DNA of 24,790 nucleotides. It comes from a virus. The notes beneath the pieces are model-generated. The model was not told the DNA's origin. It saw only the letters and a program-made list of their open reading frames with translations, and did no database searches. The position numbers were made by a program, and so were the translations under genes. Shown here piece after piece: positions 11,152-18,140 of this stretch (position 1 is the first letter of the stretch; each line of letters starts with the position of its first letter). The stretch lies in the IMG/VR virus record IMGVR_UViG_3300021420_000300, positions 1 through 24,790 of that record; one strand, given 5' to 3'.

Positions 11152-11203
11152 ACTCATTGGGGCTGGCTTGTTCTTCATGGTTTTAGCTACCTTCTTCCAC
11201 TAA
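11045..11203 (+). CDS. Small two-helix membrane protein, 52 aa
   Basis: GGAGG lies five bases before the ATG, a strong ribosome site. The product has two hydrophobic segments, ICIVIALVLFGFAGFGW and LIGAGLFFMVLATFF, separated by a Pro-rich turn. It could be a holin-like or antiholin-like protein, or an unrelated membrane peptide. The stop overlaps the convergent minus-strand gene by four bases. Confidence 0.6.
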   Translation: MNESAPLHLICIVIALVLFGFAGFGWPAPVEPYRVKLIGAGLFFMVLATFFH

Positions 11204-11481
11204 TCCCAGGAATCGTCTCGCAAAAGGTCCGCAAATCGTTTCACCTCGCCAGGATTTTCAGCGTGAGTGTCGATCAATGCGGACAGGATTTGTTTATTTC
11301 TTCTCTCTTGTTTTGTATCATTCTTTCGCACTGCTGCACCGAGATTATTGATGTCCTGTTTCGTCTTCGCCAACTCCGCTCGGGTCGTTGTGACTTCGAC
11401 GGCCATCATCCAAATCTTGCCTATACCGAAACTGACAAGTGCGAACGCCAGACTTAGCAAGCCGATCAAGGTCGGCGTCAC
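11200..11481 (-). CDS. Membrane-anchored coiled-coil protein, inner-spanin-like (tentative)
   Basis: The GTG start overlaps the previous stop (GTGA), and the GAGGAGGA at the end of that gene serves as its ribosome site. The protein has one N-terminal transmembrane helix (LIGLLSLAFALVSFGIGKIW) and then a long charged helical region (TTTRAELAKTKQDINN, KNDTKQERRNKQIL) likely to form a coiled coil. That is the topology of inner-membrane spanins, which bridge to an outer-membrane lipoprotein. The nearby 14963 lipoprotein could be the partner. Both assignments rest on topology, not on sequence family. Confidence 0.55.
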   Translation of the reverse strand: MTPTLIGLLSLAFALVSFGIGKIWMMAVEVTTTRAELAKTKQDINNLGAAVRKNDTKQERRNKQILSALIDTHAENPGEVKRFADLLRDDSWD

Positions 11482-11714
11482 TCCTCCTCCTTCGGAGTTT
11501 TCATCTTGATCCCGAAGCTCTTCTCCATTCGGGCGGCGCTTTCCTTATAAATGTCGAGCATGTCCTGGTAGCGCCGTTCGGCCACGGCCATATTCATTTC
11601 GTACATGGTTTCGAGGAGCCAGGAATAGTGCGAGCAGCAGAGTTGCAGTTTCTTCCACGTATGCGTCGGGGCCAAATCGCATTCCCGCACGTAGCACTTA
11701 TTGGCCCAAGACAT
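11478..11714 (-). CDS. Hypothetical Cys/His-containing protein, 78 aa
   Basis: The product starts MSWANKCYVRECDLAPTHTW and includes QLCCSHYSW, giving four Cys and two His within 30 residues as a likely metal site. A helical C-terminal half follows (MAVAERRYQDMLDIYKESAA). The final residues (PKEEE) encode the GAGGAGGA ribosome site of the next gene. A promoter-like sequence sits directly upstream. No family is recognised. Confidence 0.55.
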   Translation of the reverse strand: MSWANKCYVRECDLAPTHTWKKLQLCCSHYSWLLETMYEMNMAVAERRYQDMLDIYKESAARMEKSFGIKMKTPKEEE

Positions 11715-11720
11715 AATGAG

Positions 11721-11748
11721 ATTCTATCCACTTGATTGTTTACATCAA
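11721..11748 (-). promoter_or_regulatory. Possible minus-strand promoter with overlapping palindrome
   Basis: Read on the minus strand, TTGATG (11748-11743) and TAGAAT (11726-11721) are separated by 16 bp and would start transcription almost at the ATG of the 11714 gene. The -35 region lies in an inverted repeat, TTGAT-N7-ATCAA (11732-11748), that could be a binding site. It lies at the end of the secreted-protein block, where the lysis unit might need separate control. Evidence is limited to pattern. Confidence 0.3.
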
Positions 11749-13403
11749 TAAAAATACCTCAGCACAAGTGCGTTTTTGTTCACCGCCATTACGGTGCCCT
11801 TACAGGTCAGATTCATATTGATCGTCCCGCCGATGATGATTGGCGCATTCGTCGGCGTAGGCGCATTCCCTACAAGCGACACCGCCCCAACAGGCCATGC
11901 GCCGCTCGCGGGCCTCGGGATTCCGTTGATGTCATTCTGTAAGGGTGCAAGGTTCCCGGACGCGCTACTGCTCAGATTCACCCCAACACCCAATAGTCCA
12001 GAGCCGATATTTGGAGCACCGGTAGAGCTATTCACGCCCAAACTGCTAAGTTTCCCTCCGTGCGTATCCCCGCTACACGAAGATTGCCATGCCGCGAAGT
12101 TGGCATCCCCCGTCGCGCCGCATTGCCAAGGGGAGTTGCCAGACATGCCGATTGCGCCATAGAAATTGTAATCGAGCGTCGTAAAGGTTGCTGACGATCC
12201 GGTCACGACGTACTGCCCGTAGTTCTCTATGGCGTTATTCTCGGCAGTGATGCTCGTCCCGTAGAGGTCAATTGCCTCGACGTTGCTGCTCGTCGTTGCA
12301 CAGCCGAGGAAAGTGTTATTGGCAAGAAGCACGAAGCCTGCCCCGGAGTTCTGCGTCCGCGTCGAAATCGCCGGATTGGAGTTCAAACACTGCTGGATGA
12401 CCACGTTGTTGAACACATAGGCGTTCGCGGGCGGGGCGGTTTCGATGAACAGGAAATTCGAAGTGGTACAGCAAGTGCCCCAGTTGCCGTCCGAGCGATT
12501 GTTGTAGATATAGAGGTCCGTCATATCGCTCGCCGTGTTCATGTAGCTGTGGATGCAATTGTGATGGTAGGTGTCGGAGACCCCTGTGTCCCAATTCGAG
12601 GCGTCGTGGCAGTGATTCCCATAAAAAAACATGGTTCGGGTGCCCGTGCCGCTGTTCTCCAGCGCCCAATTGTTGTGCCAGAACTCATTATTGAAGACCT
12701 TCACCGTTGCCGAGGTGAATTTCTCCATCGAGAGCGCGTTCCCGGTGTCATGGATATTGTTGTCGTGAATGGAGAGCGTCCCGGTGCAGGCGGAGAGCGC
12801 CGAGGAGCACTGGTAGACGAAGTTGCCACTGTCGGCATTCGCCGTCGTATCCGAGGCAGAGGTGTGCTGGTACAGGTTTCGGATGATGAGATTACGAATC
12901 TCGATGGTCCCCGTACAGGGATTACACCCGTAAAACGCCTGTGTTTGTGTGTTCTGATTCGCCAGAGCCGAACCGTTTGCCGTAGCTTCTACGATGCCCG
13001 CCTGCCCCGTGGCGTAGCCGGTGGGGTGGGCCGCTTCAACAGACGCACAGGCCGTGCTAGGTCCGCACGCGACCTGCCCGTCGAACAGCACGTAACTCTC
13101 GCTGTTCATATTAATAATCTGGCCGAAGGTGAGTGAAACTCTCGCTCCGGTGTCCCAATTGAAAACAATGGGATTGCCGTTCGATCCCGCGCCGTCGATG
13201 GTGAATCCCGAGGTGATCGTCCCGCACAGCCAGTTAATGTCTCCCGCTGACTGTGCCGTTGTGCTGAGGGTAGCCACGGAAATTGCGGTTTGCCCATTGC
13301 AATTCGTTCCGCCACTAAATGAGCCGCCTGCCTGCGACACGTACCGAGTCGTAGCCATCACAGGCACAGCAAGCAGCATTAAAAATGGAACGAGCCAGCG
13401 CAT
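11745..13403 (-). CDS. Secreted right-handed beta-helix protein
   Basis: The chosen ATG (13403) follows the previous TAA by one base. It begins a clear signal peptide, MRWLVPFLMLLAVPVMATT. The mature part has the opening typical of bacterial beta-helix proteins (TRYVSQAGGSFSGGTNCNGQ, then a segment with GFTIDGAGSNGNPI). It is followed by many NN/N-ending strand turns (IEIRNLIIRNLYQH, LYIYNNRSDGNWG, VFNNVVIQQC) and a closing GIPRPASGAWPVGAVSL, the usual 'G-x-PRP...(D/V)GA' end. Such folds act as polysaccharide-binding or depolymerising surfaces; in phages they form tail spikes. An in-frame ATG at 13430 lacks a ribosome site. Confidence 0.75.
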   Translation of the reverse strand: MRWLVPFLMLLAVPVMATTRYVSQAGGSFSGGTNCNGQTAISVATLSTTAQSAGDINWLCGTITSGFTIDGAGSNGNPIVFNWDTGARVSLTFGQIINMNSESYVLFDGQVACGPSTACASVEAAHPTGYATGQAGIVEATANGSALANQNTQTQAFYGCNPCTGTIEIRNLIIRNLYQHTSASDTTANADSGNFVYQCSSALSACTGTLSIHDNNIHDTGNALSMEKFTSATVKVFNNEFWHNNWALENSGTGTRTMFFYGNHCHDASNWDTGVSDTYHHNCIHSYMNTASDMTDLYIYNNRSDGNWGTCCTTSNFLFIETAPPANAYVFNNVVIQQCLNSNPAISTRTQNSGAGFVLLANNTFLGCATTSSNVEAIDLYGTSITAENNAIENYGQYVVTGSSATFTTLDYNFYGAIGMSGNSPWQCGATGDANFAAWQSSCSGDTHGGKLSSLGVNSSTGAPNIGSGLLGVGVNLSSSASGNLAPLQNDINGIPRPASGAWPVGAVSLVGNAPTPTNAPIIIGGTINMNLTCKGTVMAVNKNALVLRYFY

Positions 13404-13404
13404 T

Positions 13405-14934
13405 TTAAGAAGCCGTCCAAGTTCCCACATGGTAGGTAATCACGTATTTAGTCGTATCTCTTCCCTCAATGCACACACTGTCCGTCGCTGCGCCGCCCGA
13501 GGATAGAGTGCCCGTACCCGCCGTGCCGTACGCCGTATTCGCCTGATTGCCATACGCCCCGCTACCGCCGAGTGCGCCAAGCGTGATGACTCCCGTCGTG
13601 TTCACATCGTTCTGGATGCAAAACTTCACTCCGGCAGTCGGAAGGGGAGGCGTAACCGTGCAGGAAGCTGTGCAGATGAAATAGCCGTTCGGCGCGACGA
13701 ACACGTTGCCGGTACCCGATCCGACCGTGAGGGGAACCGCCGTCACTTGGGCGAGGCAGATGAACGAGCCGTTATTCAGGGAGGCTTTTATGCAATGGGC
13801 GGTCGAATCGCCGTAGACGACATCCGTACCGGCTCCGGCTGATGGGGCGGTCGTTTCCGAATAAACCGTATCCGTACCTACTGAAACGGAGGCCGTTGAC
13901 GTAATTGACGGGGAAGTCAAATTGCCACTTTTATCGAAATGACTGACAATCCCTGTCGAGTTATTTATGTCTAATAGGTCGGCGGTTTCACCCACAGTAA
14001 GCTGCGCAATTGTGAAAGGGACTCCCGTGAGATTGGGTGGCGAGGGACCAATTTCAGCCGTTGAGCCTCCGTTTGTTCCGAGATCGAAATATAGACAGCC
14101 GTAGTTTCCATCCCCTCCAGCATTCCCTCCACAGAGTCCGCCGATTCCCGCATTACTCATTTGCGCTTCAAGGGTTGCGGCGTTCTGCCGATTAATCACG
14201 ATCCAAGCAAGATTCGATGCAGAATCACTATCGGTCTCAAACTCAAATAAACTAGTGTTCGAGCCACCTATGAAAGCGCCAGAGCCAAATCCCCGGACAC
14301 CAAATGGAGCCGTAATCGACCCTGAACCACCATTATGAAGATCGACTACGGGCACTGTTAGGGAAGTCGAGAATGAACCGATGGAAAATGGCGTGACATT
14401 GTTCGCCGTAGCCGTAAATGCCATCGCTCCGGTTGCTAAATTTACAGAAGTACCGGGGATTCCGCCGAATGTTCCTGAGTTGTTGTACTGAATCTGGCCG
14501 CTCGAACCTCCAGGGTTCGTTGTGACGGGAGCCGGGGGCAAAAGGACCGCATAGGCGCTGATCGCAGCCGATTCATTGACAGAAGTGCCGGTCACGGTCG
14601 TAATTGACCCGGTAATGAAGCTCGTTACGCCGTCCTTGTACGTGATATGCCACTGATATCCGCATCCCGAAGGAGCGATTAGATTTACGTCATAAACGAC
14701 CTGAGTGAAGGTACCCGTCCCATCGAATCCAACAATCGAAAAGGTCCGTGGCATGGAATAGCCGTTGTAGGTGGGTGCCTGATTTCCGGGGCAAACAAGC
14801 GCCGCATAACCGGTTGAAAATGCATACGGGGTGCTATTTGGGTCGGTAACGGTCGCCGTCACGGTCGTCTGCTGCGCTCGGCAGGACACTCCAAAGATCA
14901 ATAACGCGATAAAAGCGATTCCAATTCGACGCAT
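13405..14934 (-). CDS. Fibre-like protein with signal peptide, 509 aa
   Basis: GGAG lies before the ATG at 14934; the longer frame back to 15021 overlaps the lipoprotein gene. The protein starts with a signal peptide, MRRIGIAFIALLIFGVSCRAQ, cleaved most likely after CRA. Cys18 could instead make it a lipoprotein. It contains an N-terminal beta domain (TATVTDPNSTPYAFSTGY), the phrase GGSSGQIQYNNSGTFGGIPG, which recurs in phage tail-fibre proteins, and a C-terminal beta-rich domain with paired Cys. The combination of a fibre motif and an export signal is unusual. Function inferred: receptor-binding or surface protein. Confidence 0.65.
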   Translation of the reverse strand: MRRIGIAFIALLIFGVSCRAQQTTVTATVTDPNSTPYAFSTGYAALVCPGNQAPTYNGYSMPRTFSIVGFDGTGTFTQVVYDVNLIAPSGCGYQWHITYKDGVTSFITGSITTVTGTSVNESAAISAYAVLLPPAPVTTNPGGSSGQIQYNNSGTFGGIPGTSVNLATGAMAFTATANNVTPFSIGSFSTSLTVPVVDLHNGGSGSITAPFGVRGFGSGAFIGGSNTSLFEFETDSDSASNLAWIVINRQNAATLEAQMSNAGIGGLCGGNAGGDGNYGCLYFDLGTNGGSTAEIGPSPPNLTGVPFTIAQLTVGETADLLDINNSTGIVSHFDKSGNLTSPSITSTASVSVGTDTVYSETTAPSAGAGTDVVYGDSTAHCIKASLNNGSFICLAQVTAVPLTVGSGTGNVFVAPNGYFICTASCTVTPPLPTAGVKFCIQNDVNTTGVITLGALGGSGAYGNQANTAYGTAGTGTLSSGGAATDSVCIEGRDTTKYVITYHVGTWTAS

Positions 14935-14962
14935 GGAAACTCCTAGTGAAAAATAATCCCCT

Positions 14963-15514
14963 CTACGGTTCGCCAAGCGTGGGAGGCTCTGGCGTCGGTT
15001 CGATGAATGGAGGCACCGCATTGTATGGTCCTCTCGGTCGAGGCGTTTCTGGTAAGTGGCTCATATTGGGACGCTGAACAAGCAAGCCACTACGGTCGAG
15101 AGTGATGTCGATTTGCGCCTCTCGGAATGGAATGTCGAGGAACCGCTTCCGCGCAGTCTTTTTTGTTATCCCACTGGCATTACTGTGGTCCACGTCTATT
15201 GTGGCTCGTTCGGCGCTTACCGCAATCAGTGCGACAAACCTTCCCATTTCGTCAACATCAGCGCGGCAGATTGGATTTGCGATTCCGCCACGAGTCTTGA
15301 GGCAGCCGTCAACGAGGCCGATATTGCGCCCCATATGCCCCGTCCACTTTTGAATCTGCGAAATTTCATCCTCGACGCCGGGATATTTCGAGAACTTGTT
15401 GAGCGAGGCTACTTTCGTGGAGAGAGACTTGTTCATCACAACAGCGCGATCAATCGACGGCCTCGACGCGCAGCCGACACAGAACAAGCAAATGATGATT
15501 CCGATTCGGCTCAT
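14963..15514 (-). CDS. Putative lipoprotein, 183 aa
   Basis: The start overlaps the previous gene's stop (ATGA). The N terminus MSRIGIIICLFCVGCASR is a short lipoprotein-type signal with the acylated Cys expected at position 15. The middle is helical (SLSTKVASLNKFSKYPGVED), and the C-terminal 30 residues are Pro-rich (PPFIEPTPEPPTLGEP), which could span the periplasm. Outer-membrane lipoproteins with such tails can be outer spanins, and the 11200 gene would be a partner. The protein is longer than most outer spanins, so this is only a possibility. Confidence 0.6.
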   Translation of the reverse strand: MSRIGIIICLFCVGCASRPSIDRAVVMNKSLSTKVASLNKFSKYPGVEDEISQIQKWTGHMGRNIGLVDGCLKTRGGIANPICRADVDEMGRFVALIAVSAERATIDVDHSNASGITKKTARKRFLDIPFREAQIDITLDRSGLLVQRPNMSHLPETPRPRGPYNAVPPFIEPTPEPPTLGEP

Positions 15515-17826
15515 GGATTCCAGCACTCGATTTGAACGAAGAGTGTATTTCCGGCCACAGGTAGGCTGTTGTAAGTAAAGGTGACTCCGGTGGCTGAGAG
15601 GGCGCTGGGCGTGAAAGGTGCGGCTACTGCAACCTGCGTTCCGCCCACCTGCGAGGCATAGCATCCCGCCGGAGTCGTCCAGAAAGGCGTTGGAAACGTG
15701 TAGGTGATCGTTGGACTTGCGCCCTGGCCTGTACCGGACGCGGTGATTGTTCCTGTTACGTATTGGGTTCCTCCAGTGAGCGATGTCCACGCCGCTGTCG
15801 TGCCCCAACCACCGCTAAGTACAAGTTTCGCGGCAGTGATGGAGGTGCCAGTGATCGAACATGATCCGAACACGCCGCCTGTGAACACATCGGCATTCGT
15901 TCCGGCAGCATAGGTATTCGCGCAGGAATCAAGGACCGCGTTCCCTGCTGACATCTGAAATCCGTTGTTATTCGCGCCTGTAGCGACCAGCTTCGATCCG
16001 TATAGACTAATCGAAGACCCAGACCCCGCGCCCATCTGGATTAGATGGCTCCCTGCCCCATTGGTGGATGTCGTAGTAATTACGTCGCCAGAAAATACAA
16101 GGTTGGTTACTCCAGCGCCATTTGCGAGGATAGCGAAAACGTTTGTCTGGGGATTCTGCGTGAAAATGCTGTCACCGGAAAACGACGCGATGTAAGGACT
16201 CCCATTGGCAAATTCAAGATCTGCACCGCCTGTAGATTCCATGCCACCATAGAAGCCTCCACTTGATGCGAATTGGCCGCCCCCAGTTAGGTTCAGGCAA
16301 GCTACAGGACAACCGAAACATCCCACTGAACTAAATCCGACAATGGTCCCACCAATTCCGGCATTCGTCTGAATTCGACATTCCGTCTGCCCACCCTGCT
16401 GAACCGTAACCATCGAAACATCAGAGTCGCAGCTACCTTCAATATTGAAGCCGACGCTGGAAGTGGACTGGCTAAGCCACTGCGAAATTCTCATGTTTCG
16501 GGCTGTTGATCCGGCGCAAGGAGCGGACGTGTAAAACGTGTTGCTGCCATTCAGATCGAAGATATTGACGGCATGCGTGGTGGTCGGCAGGCTGACTCCC
16601 ATGCCCCAGATCGAGAAGTCATGGGCCACGAGATCGCCAACTCCCCCGAAACAGGAGCTACCGGACGTGCCGGAGGTTCCACCTCCCGTGCATGATGCAA
16701 AATTAAAATCCAGTGTGGGAATAACGACGGAGCCGAGCATTCCAAGGCCCATCAGTTCCGGCCCGGCTTGATTAGAGTCTATCCCTGATTCACAAGCCGC
16801 CGATGCGGACCCACTTCCGAGGCCGCCATTCTTTACATAAATTGGCACATTGGGAAGCACGAGCGTCTTGCACTGCGTTACTCCTACCCATGCCGCTGTC
16901 TGGGCAAGTGCGAGTGCTGGATCGTCCGGCTGCGTGTACCATCCAAAGGCACAGACAAGCCCGGTCACTGGAGTGCAGGATGTGCTGCAAGCATCACCTA
17001 GGGTGACTTGCGTTGAACTTATGAGCGCGGCGATTGTCGTCGGAGTCGTTACGGCTGAATGGAAACAGATAACCGTCCCCGATGGAGACGCGGGAGCTGA
17101 TGCGATGTAGGTTGTTCCCATCCCCGATTTCCCTACATCAGTGATGATGAAATTGGCACTCGGGCACGTCATTGTGGTCGATGCGGCAATCGTGCAATCA
17201 AGTTCGTACTTACCATCAAATTTCCCGCCGTACTCCGGCGATCCGGCATAGATGGTATTGAATCCGCCGTTGTCGCGGATGCAATCGACGAGCGTATTTG
17301 TGGCAGATGCACACAATAGTTGATGCGTTGTAGTGTTAAAGAACGTCTGTCCCGCAGTAGATGTACCTGGGTTTGTGGTGACGTAATTGATTCCTGTTCC
17401 ATTGCCCCCACCTCCACCGCCAGCCCGAGCAGAGGCGATGGAGTAGATAATCGAAACCGTCGAAGTCCCACCAACGAGCGTGGACATCCGAATGCGGACG
17501 TTCGTGTAGGCAGCAATGTTCGCCTGCCATGTGCCGGTGGATGTGGTTGATGTTGCGGCGGTCGTGCTATTGGACGGCGTGGCATTCAGTGCAACCCAAG
17601 TCGTCCCGCCGTCCCCGGAAGCTTCAAACTGAAGCGTGTTTCCGGAGGCATTGGTTGTTACGGTGATCGTGACGCCGCCCGCTTGTGGATCGACGGACGT
17701 AATGAGGCAACTAGTTCCCGTCGTCGTGCAAGTGGCTGCCGCAGCACTCAGGGATTGCTTCTGTTGCGCCCGAGCTAGGCTCGAAACGCATAGAATTAGA
17801 ACCGCTATCTGTAGTATTTTCTTCAT
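15511..17826 (-). CDS. Large Sec-exported fibre-like protein, 771 aa
   Basis: GGAGGTAG directly precedes the ATG. The first 20 residues (MKKILQIAVLILCVSSLARA) are a textbook Sec signal, with cleavage after ARA. The mature protein is Thr/Ser/Gly-rich and beta-strand-rich, including a GGGGGGNGTG linker near 135-145, an N-terminal carbohydrate-module-like region (GGVTITVTTNASGNTLQFEA) and a central part with regular short strands that may form a beta-helix. The C terminus (PTITYTFPTPFWTTPAGCYA) resembles C-terminal domains of phage tail-associated proteins. Likely role: surface or receptor-binding protein; export rather than virion assembly cannot be excluded. Confidence 0.7.
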   Translation of the reverse strand: MKKILQIAVLILCVSSLARAQQKQSLSAAAATCTTTGTSCLITSVDPQAGGVTITVTTNASGNTLQFEASGDGGTTWVALNATPSNSTTAATSTTSTGTWQANIAAYTNVRIRMSTLVGGTSTVSIIYSIASARAGGGGGGNGTGINYVTTNPGTSTAGQTFFNTTTHQLLCASATNTLVDCIRDNGGFNTIYAGSPEYGGKFDGKYELDCTIAASTTMTCPSANFIITDVGKSGMGTTYIASAPASPSGTVICFHSAVTTPTTIAALISSTQVTLGDACSTSCTPVTGLVCAFGWYTQPDDPALALAQTAAWVGVTQCKTLVLPNVPIYVKNGGLGSGSASAACESGIDSNQAGPELMGLGMLGSVVIPTLDFNFASCTGGGTSGTSGSSCFGGVGDLVAHDFSIWGMGVSLPTTTHAVNIFDLNGSNTFYTSAPCAGSTARNMRISQWLSQSTSSVGFNIEGSCDSDVSMVTVQQGGQTECRIQTNAGIGGTIVGFSSVGCFGCPVACLNLTGGGQFASSGGFYGGMESTGGADLEFANGSPYIASFSGDSIFTQNPQTNVFAILANGAGVTNLVFSGDVITTTSTNGAGSHLIQMGAGSGSSISLYGSKLVATGANNNGFQMSAGNAVLDSCANTYAAGTNADVFTGGVFGSCSITGTSITAAKLVLSGGWGTTAAWTSLTGGTQYVTGTITASGTGQGASPTITYTFPTPFWTTPAGCYASQVGGTQVAVAAPFTPSALSATGVTFTYNSLPVAGNTLFVQIECWNP

Positions 17827-17913
17827 CTACCTCCTCCCGGAACGTCGTTTCAATCGCTTTACTTCCTTCGAAGACCCGTTCTGTGAGCCGGAAATCTTTT
17901 TGCTACCCCACAT
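17827..17913 (-). CDS. Very small basic protein, 28 aa
   Basis: It sits exactly between its neighbours: the ATG immediately follows the TGA of the 17914 gene (TGAATG), GGGAGG lies six bases upstream, and the TAG is directly followed by the ATG of the 771-aa gene. The product starts MWGSKKISGSQNGSSKEVKR and ends in Lys/Arg. The codons at its end supply the ribosome site for the next gene, so it may serve mainly as a translation-coupling leader. Confidence 0.45.
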   Translation of the reverse strand: MWGSKKISGSQNGSSKEVKRLKRRSGRR

Positions 17914-18126
17914 TCAGTGCCTCCCGCTTTTCCGGTGATGGCGACGAGCCGAAATTCTCTTCATGTTTTGTGCGAATGTGGCTCTTTTGGCCTGCAATCC
18001 ACCTTCAGCCTTGCCCTCGGCAATCTTCGATGGAGTCGCCTTCCCGAAAGCTCCCTCGGTCCCCTTTTCAGCCATTTTGTCGTCGGCCTTCTGAATCCAC
18101 TTCTTGTCCTTCTTTTTTCGGGCCAT
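17914..18126 (-). CDS. Small basic phage protein, 70 aa
   Basis: GAGGAG precedes the ATG at 18126; the longer frame to 18165 overlaps the previous gene. The product (MARKKKDKKWIQKADDKMAE, then ATPSKIAEGKAEGG and KRATFAQNMKR) is highly basic and helical. It has the composition and pattern of short phage proteins found in structural regions (WIQKA near the start, KRA-x-FA-x-NM near the end). They are usually of unknown function. DNA or scaffold association is inferred from charge. Confidence 0.65.
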   Translation of the reverse strand: MARKKKDKKWIQKADDKMAEKGTEGAFGKATPSKIAEGKAEGGLQAKRATFAQNMKRISARRHHRKSGRH

Positions 18127-18140
18127 TTTCGAATCTCCTC

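Noticed and set aside
12549-13136. 195-aa + strand open frame opposite the beta-helix gene
   Set aside because: It is Arg/Val-rich, has no ribosome site and is the exact shadow of a signal-peptide-bearing beta-helix protein.
14963-15808. 281-aa version of the lipoprotein gene
   Set aside because: The extra N-terminal part lies inside the 771-aa gene. The ATG at 15514 gives a proper signal and an ATGA overlap.
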